Below, piece after piece: positions 9,021 through 16,053 of a DNA stretch of 61,109 nucleotides; position 1 is the first letter of the stretch; each line of letters begins with the position of its first letter. Both the position numbers and the translations under genes were made by a program. The stretch is taken from positions 1-61,109 of the forward strand of contig JAFGAO010000086.1 in the NCBI GenBank assembly GCA_016933615.1, in the 5' to 3' direction. Source of the DNA: Acidobacteriota bacterium (GTDB taxonomy: Bacteria; Acidobacteriota; UBA6911). The notes under the pieces were generated by a model, which worked only from the letters and a program-made list of their open reading frames with translations, had not been told where the DNA came from and ran no database searches.

Positions 9021-12000
9021 ATGAAAACTCACTATAAACTCAGCGTTCTTTTGCTGCTGACGGTGATGGCCCTTTTCAGCTCGCAAATGTACGGCCAGGA
9101 AACGACCGGATCCATATCCGGCGCCGTCACCGACCAGTCGGGCGCGGTGATTCCGGACGTGATTGTCACCATCACGAACCAGGAAACGGGTCAGACGTTT
9201 GAGGTCGTCACCGGTCCGTCCGGAAATTACCTAGGCCAGGCTCTGCGCCCGGGACGATATTCCGTCTCCTTTGATGCCAGTGGTTTCACGGGCAAAGAGA
9301 TCCGCGATATCGTCGTGCTGCTAGGCCGGGTATCCAAGGTTGACGCGAAGCTCGAAGTGGGCGGGATCGAAGAGACAGTTACAGTAACGACGGCCGCAGC
9401 GCTCATCGACACCCAGTCCACGATGATTTCGTTGAACATCCCTTCCGAGGAATTCGACCAGCTGCCAAAAGGACGGAGTTTCCAGGCCCTGGCCTCGTTT
9501 CAGACCTCGGTCAACACGGGGGAGGTTGAAGGCGGCATCCAGGTCAACGGAGCCAGCGCCGCGGAAAACAACTACTACATCGACGGTGCATCCACCACCA
9601 GCGTTCTTGACGGCAGCGCGCGCCAGAACGCCTACCTGGAATACGTGCAGGAGGTGCAGGTGAAAACCTCCGGGCTGGAAGCCGAATACGGCGGGGCCAT
9701 GGGGGGCGTCATCAGCGCCGTCACCAAATCCGGCGGCAACGACTTCCACGGAGAAGTGCATTATTACTACTACGGCAACAAACTGAATGCCAGCCCCACC
9801 GAACGTCTGGAACTCAGTTCCGAAGATTACAAGACGGTGGAATACTTCCAGGACAGCAAGCAGAAGAGGGACTATCACGAAATGGGCGGCACCCTGAGCG
9901 GCCCCATCGTCAAGGACAAGCTCTGGTTCTTCTCCTCGCTGGCGCCGCAGTGGTACAGGGCCAGCTACGGCTACCATTTCGCCGACGGGGACGATACCCT
10001 TCAGCGCAATGCACACAGGATGAGCTGGTTCAACAAAATATCCTGGGATCCCACCAGCCGCATCCGCACCAACTTCACCTACCTGTACTCCCCCCAGTAC
10101 GTGACGGGTTCTCTGCCCGTCTATGACAGCTGGGGTCCCAACCAGTCTTCGCTGACTGTGGAATCGGCCCAGGGGCGCAGGACACGCGGCTACAACCAGC
10201 CCGAAAGCAGCTATACGGGGAGTATAGACTTTACCCTTACAAATTCATCCATCCTGAGCGTCAAGGGGGGGCGCTACTACCTGAACTACAAGGAAGTCGG
10301 CATCCCTTACGACACCTACTATTGGTGGAGAAGGAGTTCCATAGGGCTGGAGGGCGTTCCCGAGGATCTGCAGCAGGATGCCGATTTCCAAACTCCCAGC
10401 GCAGCCAGGGTCGTTTTCGATAAAACGACGCGAACCTACGTTCAGGCCGACTACAGCCACTATGTCAATTTCGCCGGGGAGCACAACTTCAAATTGGGCG
10501 TGGGCGTACAGAAAAATGTGAACAACGTCGACGACAAATGGTTCGGAACGGGCGGCCGTGTCGAGATCTACTGGGATGGAGATTACACTCCCCCCGGGGC
10601 CGAAGAGCCGGTCCGGGGCGAATACGGCTGGTATATAGTACAGGATGCCAAAACCTTCGGATCGGCCGGGGCCACCATCACCCACATGTACATCCAGGAT
10701 TCCTGGAGAATCCATCCCCGTCTGACCCTGAATCTCGGCCTGCGCACGGAAAGGGAGGTCATCCCCGCTTTCAACAAGGAAGCGGCGCAGGAGTATCTGG
10801 GCTCCGATTACGCCATCAAGTTCAACTTCCAGGACAAGCTGGCCCCGAGACTGGGCGCCAGCCTGGACGTGTTCGGCGACGGCCGGCTGAAGGTTTACGG
10901 CGGCTGGGGGCGCTATTTCGACTGGACCAAGTACGAGCTGGCCCGCGGGTCCTTCGGGGGCGACCAGTGGTACACATACTACCGCACGCTGGACACGCCC
11001 GACGTCTACGACATCAGCCTGGAAAATATGCCCGGAGACAACATCTGGATCTCGGAGTTCCGCGACAGGCGCGGGACCGATTTCGACATGCTGGATCCGG
11101 ACATCAAGCCCATGAGCCTCGACCGGACCAACTTCGGCATGGATTTCGAAGCCGCGCCCAATGTCGTCATTTCCGCGCGCTACACGCGGAGCAAACTGAA
11201 CCGCACCATTGAAGACATCGGCGTGCTGGATGAAACCGGCAGCGAGGTCTACAGCTACGGCAATCCGGGCGAAGGCGCCAACACAATCGGCTTCGTGACC
11301 GGAGAAACCTGCGAGGTTACCGAGGGAGAGTCCTGCGGTTTCATCATGCCTAAAGCAGTGCGCATCTACAACGCCTTCGAGATGTCGGTGTCCCGGCGTT
11401 TCACGGGCGGGTGGCTCGGCAGCATCAGCTACGTCTACAGCGACCTGCACGGCAACTACGCCGGACTGCAGAACACGGACGAGATCCGGCCCCCGACGCT
11501 CGGCTACGGCTACGGCACCAACCAGGTGTTCGGGGCCACCAACTACCGGCCCGGCGGAAACGTCAACCGCTATTTCGACCTGGATGAAGCCATGTACGAT
11601 GCCTACGGCAACAAGGGCGTCTTCGGCCCCCTGCCGACCGACCGGCCGCACGTGCTGAAAATCTACGGCTCCAAGCAGTTCTCCTTCGGCACCGATGTCG
11701 GTCTTTTCTTCAGAATCATGAGCGGAACTCCCGTCACGACCCAGGTGAACACGGTCAACGGCATCGGAATCCTGGTGGAGGGACGCGCCGACATGGGACG
11801 GACGCCCGTTCTCAGCCAGACCGACCTTCTGCTAGCCCACAAGATCTCCGTGGGAGAAGGCAAGAAGGTCCAGTTCGAGTTCAATTTCGAGAACCTGTTC
11901 AACCAGAAGACCGCAACATACATATTCGACCGCTACAACCGGGAAGAATGGTACGATACTTCCGGCATGTATCTGGGCGGTGAGGACCTTACCCAGGGAT

Positions 12001-12143
12001 ATGACTGGCGGGCGCTGGTCAACGAGAGTCCGGATGCCAACGATTCGACGTATGGCAATATTGCACTGGATTCGCGTTACGGCATGAAAGCCGTCTTCAA
12101 TCCCGGCTTCTCGGGCCGTTTCATGATCAAGTACCTGTTCTAG
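9021..12143 (+). CDS. TonB-dependent receptor, Oar-like, with carboxypeptidase regulatory-like domain
   Basis: This is a 1040-residue outer-membrane beta-barrel protein. A signal peptide (1 to about 25, ending near MYGQ) is followed by a CarboxypepD_reg-like beta-sandwich (about 28-115; TGSISGAVTDQSGAVIPDVI). A plug domain comes next (about 125-260; NYYIDGASTT, then EYGGAMGGVISAVTKSGGN), then a barrel rich in aromatic and Asp residues. The last residues, GFSGRFMIKYLF, end in Phe as outer-membrane proteins do. Such Oar-type receptors are especially numerous in Acidobacteriota. The start ATG 9021 follows GGAGGATTCA; an upstream in-frame ATG at 8964 gives a poor leader. The gene is monocistronic, with its own promoter candidate and terminator. 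The substrate is unknown. Confidence 0.93.
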   Translation: MKTHYKLSVLLLLTVMALFSSQMYGQETTGSISGAVTDQSGAVIPDVIVTITNQETGQTFEVVTGPSGNYLGQALRPGRYSVSFDASGFTGKEIRDIVVLLGRVSKVDAKLEVGGIEETVTVTTAAALIDTQSTMISLNIPSEEFDQLPKGRSFQALASFQTSVNTGEVEGGIQVNGASAAENNYYIDGASTTSVLDGSARQNAYLEYVQEVQVKTSGLEAEYGGAMGGVISAVTKSGGNDFHGEVHYYYYGNKLNASPTERLELSSEDYKTVEYFQDSKQKRDYHEMGGTLSGPIVKDKLWFFSSLAPQWYRASYGYHFADGDDTLQRNAHRMSWFNKISWDPTSRIRTNFTYLYSPQYVTGSLPVYDSWGPNQSSLTVESAQGRRTRGYNQPESSYTGSIDFTLTNSSILSVKGGRYYLNYKEVGIPYDTYYWWRRSSIGLEGVPEDLQQDADFQTPSAARVVFDKTTRTYVQADYSHYVNFAGEHNFKLGVGVQKNVNNVDDKWFGTGGRVEIYWDGDYTPPGAEEPVRGEYGWYIVQDAKTFGSAGATITHMYIQDSWRIHPRLTLNLGLRTEREVIPAFNKEAAQEYLGSDYAIKFNFQDKLAPRLGASLDVFGDGRLKVYGGWGRYFDWTKYELARGSFGGDQWYTYYRTLDTPDVYDISLENMPGDNIWISEFRDRRGTDFDMLDPDIKPMSLDRTNFGMDFEAAPNVVISARYTRSKLNRTIEDIGVLDETGSEVYSYGNPGEGANTIGFVTGETCEVTEGESCGFIMPKAVRIYNAFEMSVSRRFTGGWLGSISYVYSDLHGNYAGLQNTDEIRPPTLGYGYGTNQVFGATNYRPGGNVNRYFDLDEAMYDAYGNKGVFGPLPTDRPHVLKIYGSKQFSFGTDVGLFFRIMSGTPVTTQVNTVNGIGILVEGRADMGRTPVLSQTDLLLAHKISVGEGKKVQFEFNFENLFNQKTATYIFDRYNREEWYDTSGMYLGGEDLTQGYDWRALVNESPDANDSTYGNIALDSRYGMKAVFNPGFSGRFMIKYLF

Positions 12144-12159
12144 GAAGATTGCCTTTCCT

Positions 12160-12203
12160 AAAAAGGCTTCAGGCGGATAGCCTCCGCCTGAAGCCTTTTT
12201 TAT
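12160..12203 (+). terminator. Strong intrinsic terminator after the TonB-dependent receptor
   Basis: A perfect 18-bp inverted repeat (12160-12177 and 12183-12200) with the 5-base loop TAGCC is rich in GC and flanked by an A-run on the left and a T-run on the right. It lies 16 bases after the receptor stop codon. The A/T symmetry means it could also stop transcription arriving from the right. Confidence 0.95.
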
Positions 12204-12410
12204 TTTCCGATGGCGGGGACCGCGTCCACCTCGGGCGCCGCGCCTTCCCGGAAGAAGAGAATGGTGCGGATCCTGAAACCGCCCTTTTCATCCGGCACGA
12301 GCCGATACCCGGGGAGACGGTGTTCTATCGCCGTATGCAGGCTTCATGACCGCGCCCTGATCCTGTTTCCGGGATTTTTTTTTATTCGTTTCCGCCGTCA
12401 GGATATTTTT

Positions 12411-12827
12411 TCAGTCGAGCCTCCGTCCGGCATCCGGGCCCGGCGAAACGTTGTAGATCTCCGTGATCCTGATGACGACGGCCCCCTTGGATTTGAGGGG
12501 ATGCCCCATCTTCCGGCCCATCTCCTCAATCCACTTCACCGTTTCCTCGAATATCTTCCCCTCGGTCTGTATTGCGGCCTCTCCCTTGATTTGATACCCC
12601 TCGCCTTTTTCGGCCTCCCAGAACGATATGGCCACCTTGGGATTTTCCCTGAGATTGCTTAAAGTCTTGAGAAAGAACTGATCCGATACCAGAACCGTTT
12701 CGTCGTCCAGGATTTTCACCGCTCCGACCGGGACCACATTGGGGGTTCCCTTCAAATCCGCGGTACCCAAAACCAGGATATTCTGGCTGGAGAAAATCTC
12801 CTTCATTCTTTCGTTGAGCTTCGCCAT
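12411..12827 (-). CDS. Pyridoxamine 5'-phosphate oxidase-family (split-barrel flavin-binding) protein
   Basis: This 138-residue protein looks like a small split-barrel flavoprotein of the PNPOx-like superfamily. Recognisable elements are ILVLGTADLKGTPNVVPVG (about 16-34), VSDQFFLKTLSNLRENPKVAISFW (about 45-68), and a closing strand AVVIRITEIYNVSPG. Members bind FMN, F420 or heme, and which applies here cannot be told. It is too short for a true PdxH and lacks the pdxH C-terminal block. The start at 12827 is fixed by GGAGGAGTGACA just upstream; the frame runs on to 12851. It is monocistronic and divergent from the gene at 13090. Confidence 0.82.
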   Translation of the reverse strand: MAKLNERMKEIFSSQNILVLGTADLKGTPNVVPVGAVKILDDETVLVSDQFFLKTLSNLRENPKVAISFWEAEKGEGYQIKGEAAIQTEGKIFEETVKWIEEMGRKMGHPLKSKGAVVIRITEIYNVSPGPDAGRRLD

Positions 12828-13089
12828 TGTCACTCCTCCTGTAGCGTACATGATTGTAGAAATTTCTTAAGAGCGCCCCTTCCAACCTCCGTTGAATTTT
12901 TTCCATCCGTTGCGTCGGCGCAAGCTTCAATACACGGTTGTGGACCGGAAAGTTTCCTGTCAAAACCGTCCCGACACTCATTTGCGGCCGTTATTCTACT
13001 ACAGGCGGGCAGGAAAAGTCAGCCCGGCCGCAGACAACTGCCTTGAACCGCTCCGCGGCATTGTTTAGACTGTCGAAAGGAGGGATCGG

Positions 13090-13461
13090 ATGCAGGATGC
13101 GCAACGGACGACCGCGCGCTGCCGCACGCTCGAAGCCATTGTCGAGCACGCCGGACGGATTGAGGCGATATATAAAAATGACCTGAAATTCGGGGACCGG
13201 CTGGTCGTAACCACCAGAAACTCCACCTACAGCATCCATGCCGTGCAGGAAGGCCTGTATGCCGTTTCCGGCGGCTGGTTCGACCGCCAGGGTTTGTCGC
13301 CGGTGAAAGTCGCCATCAACGGATGCACCTGGGGCGGGCGCGCCATCAAGGAGGACATCCTGGCCGCCCGCGGCCTGCACCTGGAATTTGAAAACAGCGT
13401 GGTCACCAGCCGGATCCTGGAGTATCAAATCATCCCCTGCAGCGAAGAAACGATTCAGTAA
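13090..13461 (+). CDS. Conserved-looking hypothetical protein
   Basis: I do not recognise a family for this 123-residue protein. It is probably soluble: no signal peptide or membrane segment is visible. It looks like a small beta-rich domain (RLVVTTRNSTYSIHAVQEG, YAVSGGWFDRQG, KVAINGCTWGG). Two Cys (in RCRTLE near the start and NGCTWGG) are not arranged as a metal site. Coding potential is supported by an excellent ribosome site (AAAGGAGGG, 7 bases before ATG) and by the following gene starting 24 bases after the stop. It may act with that NYN nuclease, but this is positional inference only. Confidence 0.7.
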   Translation: MQDAQRTTARCRTLEAIVEHAGRIEAIYKNDLKFGDRLVVTTRNSTYSIHAVQEGLYAVSGGWFDRQGLSPVKVAINGCTWGGRAIKEDILAARGLHLEFENSVVTSRILEYQIIPCSEETIQ

Positions 13462-13485
13462 CCTTCCAAAGAGCTCAATGAACGC

Positions 13486-13860
13486 ATGGTGATTGTGGAC
13501 GGCAACAACGTGATGGGCCAGCGGGTCGGATGGCACCGCAATAAACCCGCCGCCCGGAAACGGCTGATTCAGGAAGTGGAAGCAATCGCCCGTTCCCAAA
13601 ATGAACCGTACGTACTTTTCTTTGACGCGGCATCCGGCTCCGCCGTGCCGGATATGGAGAGTTGTCCGCTACTGTCGGTTCGATACGCCCGGCCCGGCTC
13701 CAGCGCGGACGAACTCATACTCGAGTTCGTCTATCGCCATGTCCGGCGCACGGAACTTGTGGCAGTGACTTCAGACCGGGCGCTTTCGAGGCAGATCCGG
13801 GCGCTCGGCGCACCGGTCATGCGCTCGGGCGCGTTCCGGAAAATGCTGCAGCGGCAATAA
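13486..13860 (+). CDS. NYN-domain (YacP-like) putative RNase
   Basis: This 124-residue protein starts with MVIVDGNNVMG, the hallmark first strand of NYN/PIN-like nucleases, with an Asp-Gly-Asn motif for metal binding. Further acidic residues typical of the site appear as FFDAASG (about 46-52), SSADELI (about 71-77) and VTSDRALSRQI (about 95-105). The family includes YacP/Rae1, ribosome-linked endoribonucleases. It is shorter than B. subtilis YacP and has no extra domain. It probably cleaves RNA in the cytoplasm; the target is unknown. It lies 24 bases behind the hypothetical gene at 13090. Confidence 0.85.
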   Translation: MVIVDGNNVMGQRVGWHRNKPAARKRLIQEVEAIARSQNEPYVLFFDAASGSAVPDMESCPLLSVRYARPGSSADELILEFVYRHVRRTELVAVTSDRALSRQIRALGAPVMRSGAFRKMLQRQ

Positions 13861-13885
13861 AACGGACGCCGCATCTACAGCTTGG

Positions 13886-14071
13886 CTACAGCTTGGAGGG
13901 CTTGCAGAGAAAGTCCGTGGAATCCGCGGCTCTCCCGCAGTTCTTGCATACAAATTGCGGGTTCTTCACCCGCTCTTTATAATCTTCTAAATTGCTCTCC
14001 AGGAAACCCATATTGACCAGGTAGCAGAGATGTTCGTCGTGCATGGGGTGCGGCATCTGGGGTTTTTTCAT
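13886..14071 (-). CDS. Small zinc-ribbon-like protein
   Basis: This 61-residue protein has a C-terminal FVCKNCGRAADSTDFLCKPSKL stretch, split here as FVCKNCG and FLCKPSKL: a CxxC pair plus one further Cys about ten residues on. With the His-rich N-terminus (MPHPMHDEHLCYL) it could bind a metal ion. Function unknown. An AAGGAGAACGAAG ribosome site precedes the ATG, which supports real translation. It is convergent with the NYN gene, with 25 bases between stops. Confidence 0.7.
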   Translation of the reverse strand: MKKPQMPHPMHDEHLCYLVNMGFLESNLEDYKERVKNPQFVCKNCGRAADSTDFLCKPSKL

Positions 14072-14326
14072 CTTCGTTCTCCTTTTTATCTTTGCGTATT
14101 GAACGACGCATCCGCGTCCTTATCTCTTCAGTATTGATACAATAACCGTCCCGGCTCTGCAATAGGGATTCCCGCGCGATGATTTATCGGGCGGACGGGC
14201 GAAACTGCCGCTTTTTATCCGCGCATCGATCTGTTACAGTTTTAGCAAACAAACAGAAATCAGGATTCCCCTCAAATACGAGGACGAAAAATAAACCAGC
14301 GGATGGTTCTCAGACCAGGAGACAGC

Positions 14327-14614
14327 ATGGCGACCGATTCTGAACACAGACCCGCAAACGCCGACATGAAGACGGTCGTGGTCCACACGGTTCAAGGCCC
14401 TGTCGAAGCCGAGATCGTCCAGACCTTCCTCAGATCCTGCGGCATCGAAAGCACCACGCAAGGTCTTGCCGTCCAGAGCGTCCACCCGTTCACGGTGGAC
14501 GGGATGGGAAAAATCAAGATTCTGGTCATGGAAAACGACGCCGAAGCCGCCCGGCAAACAATCGCGGATTTTCTGGCCGGAAATCCCGAACCGGACGCGG
14601 ACCAGGATCTGTAG
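14327..14614 (+). CDS. DUF2007-like putative signal-transducing protein
   Basis: This 95-residue protein has the DUF2007 fold signature: a ferredoxin-like start (MKTVVVHTVQGPVEAEIVQTFLRSCGI, given in two parts as TVVVHTVQGPVEAEI and VQTFLRSCGI), then KIKILVMENDAEAARQTIADF. The family resembles PII-like small domains, but its function is not established. ATG 14327 is chosen over ATG 14303 because AGGAG lies 7 bases before it. It has an independent transcript upstream of a palindromic repeat. Confidence 0.78.
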   Translation: MATDSEHRPANADMKTVVVHTVQGPVEAEIVQTFLRSCGIESTTQGLAVQSVHPFTVDGMGKIKILVMENDAEAARQTIADFLAGNPEPDADQDL

Positions 14615-14657
14615 GCAACAGGCCGATTCTCAATGCTCCCCTTCGGAAAGTGCGGGT

Positions 14658-14678
14658 GGGCGAACCTTGTGTTCGCCC
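14658..14678. repeat. Dispersed palindromic repeat (GGGCGAAC/GTTCGCCC)
   Basis: This is a perfect single copy of the palindrome at 48-68, here between the DUF2007-like gene and the helicase fragment. It lies 44 bases after a stop codon and could serve as an RNA hairpin. Confidence 0.9.
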
Positions 14679-14745
14679 TTTCCGGTTTCCCTGAAACGTT
14701 CCCATTCGTCTATATGCACTACATCTGAACTTTGATGGATAGTAA

Positions 14746-15114
14746 TTGCGGCAGGGAAACTTCGCGCTGCTGCAATTGCCCGTAAAAATGCTTGACGATC
14801 CCGTTCGTCTGGAATTTCTCCCGGGCCAATGGCTGTCCTATTACGGCCCGATGTCGCCGGAACGCTTATGGGAGCTGTTCGGCCTGTCATCGGTACGTTA
14901 CGGGGAAGTCATGGAAGCGCTTATAGAAAGCGAGCAGATCGTTCTGGATACCCTTTCCGAAAGGGCGACGGCACCGCAGATCTGCGATGTCGCAAACCTG
15001 TATATTCTGCTCGGCTGGTTGCGTCGCCGGCAGTTTAAAAGCCGCCGGGGCACTCCGGGTCACTCCGCCAGGTATCCCTTCGCAACGGCGTCTTCTACAA
15101 GGGTCCGTATGTAA
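14746..15114 (+). pseudogene. Fragment resembling an Lhr-type helicase winged-helix region
   Basis: This open stretch of up to 122 codons has no good start; the frame begins at a TTG right after a stop, and ATG 14788 has no clear ribosome site. The middle part, WLSYYGPMSPERLWELFG, then VMEALIESEQIVLD, and QICDVANLYILLGWLRRR, resembles the winged-helix and following segment of large Lhr-like DEAD/DEAH helicases, which are about 900-1500 residues long. No helicase motifs remain. The last 55 bases overlap the convergent HD gene and look non-native. It is most likely a decayed remnant; a small standalone protein is possible. Confidence 0.42.
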
Positions 15115-15692
15115 TCCCAGAGGAGGGGGGCGCCTTCGGCGACGGGGCGCATGCGCTCGAGCACCTGCTGGCGGCGGATCCCGTGGCGGCGCCACACTTC
15201 CCCTTCGGCGGCGTAGTTCTGCATGAAGGCCTGGAACCGGTCGAGCGCGTGCGCAAAGCGGGCTTCGGGGGTCTTGCGCGCCTCGAATTCATCCCACAGG
15301 CCCCTCAACCCGGCCGCCTGATCCTGCGGCAGCAGACCGAAGATCCGGTCCGCGGCGGCGAGCTCCCGCTCGGCCTGGTCCAGACGTCCCGCGTCGTCAT
15401 AACAGTAGGTGTCGCCCGCGTCGATCTCGACCAGGTCGTGGATCAGCATCATGCGGACGGCGCGGGCGAAGTCGAGATCCGCTCCCGTTGCATGCTCGCC
15501 CATCACCAGTGCCGCGAGCGCGATATGCCAGGAGTGCTCGGCCGAGTTCTCCCGCCGCGAGCGGTCCGTCAAAATCGTCCGGCGCAGGACATGTTTAAGC
15601 CGGTCCGCCTCCAGCATGAATCCGACCTGACGCCGGAGCCGTTCGCTCCCCCCGGGCATCGGCCCGTCGTCGACTTCTATGCGCACATCCAT
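15060..15692 (-). CDS. HD-domain hydrolase, YfbR/HDDC2-like 5'-nucleotidase family
   Basis: This 210-residue cytoplasmic protein has the HD metal site: His in SAEHSWH (about 50-56), the His-Asp pair in IHDLVEIDAGDTYCYD (about 84-99), and a distal Asp in HALDRFQAF (about 158-166). This order matches the YfbR/HDDC2 group, which dephosphorylates deoxynucleoside monophosphates. The Asp-rich loop after the HD pair, with its Asp-Ala-Gly-Asp sequence, is typical. The start at 15692 follows GGAGGAAAG. It is monocistronic; its 3' end overlaps the convergent helicase fragment by 55 bases. Confidence 0.85.
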   Translation of the reverse strand: MDVRIEVDDGPMPGGSERLRRQVGFMLEADRLKHVLRRTILTDRSRRENSAEHSWHIALAALVMGEHATGADLDFARAVRMMLIHDLVEIDAGDTYCYDDAGRLDQAERELAAADRIFGLLPQDQAAGLRGLWDEFEARKTPEARFAHALDRFQAFMQNYAAEGEVWRRHGIRRQQVLERMRPVAEGAPLLWDYIRTLVEDAVAKGYLAE

Positions 15693-16053
15693 TTCTTTCC
15701 TCCGCCCGATTTCGTTCCGATAGCGGCTTCAAAATTGGATCCCGGGCAATCGTTGCCGCGTACCGTTTTCTTTCCCCGGAGCCTGAGCCGCAGCCGTCAA
15801 GGCAAATAGATGTTCTTAATTTATAGCCGCAACGCCTCGGGAGACTTCACGAAAACCGATTGCTTTATTATCTATAATTATCGTGGCCAGTTCCCATTAT
15901 ATGTCCTATTATAGGGGTCCGTTCCCATTATATGTCCCTCTGGATTGTAAAGAATGCGCAGGATTGGTTTTAATGAGAAACACCAACGTTAAAGCCGGCG
16001 GCAGAATAACTTGCCCGCCACGCGTCTATGCCGCCGATGCATTTCCCGGCCGG
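15693..16053. other. Intergenic region between HD gene and sulfatase
   Basis: These 361 bases divide two divergent genes. They hold an AT-rich section (about 15810-15890) suited to promoters and the 17-base direct repeat listed separately. The sulfatase frame extends upstream to 15883, through the repeat, but that leader is unlikely to be translated. Confidence 0.6.
15890..15937. repeat. Direct repeat of a 17-base AT-rich motif
   Basis: GTTCCCATTATATGTCC occurs at 15890-15906 and again at 15921-15937, a 31-base period with the unlike spacer TATTATAGGGGTCC between. Such motifs are seen near decayed mobile elements; an operator pair for the sulfatase gene is the other reading. Confidence 0.85.

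Noticed and set aside
12207..12350. About 47 codons on the minus strand ending at 12207 (HRLPGYRLVPDEKGGF, RIRTILFFREGAAPE)
   Set aside because: The composition looks protein-like, but there is a stop just upstream, no start codon and no recognised family. It may be a remnant; too weak to annotate.
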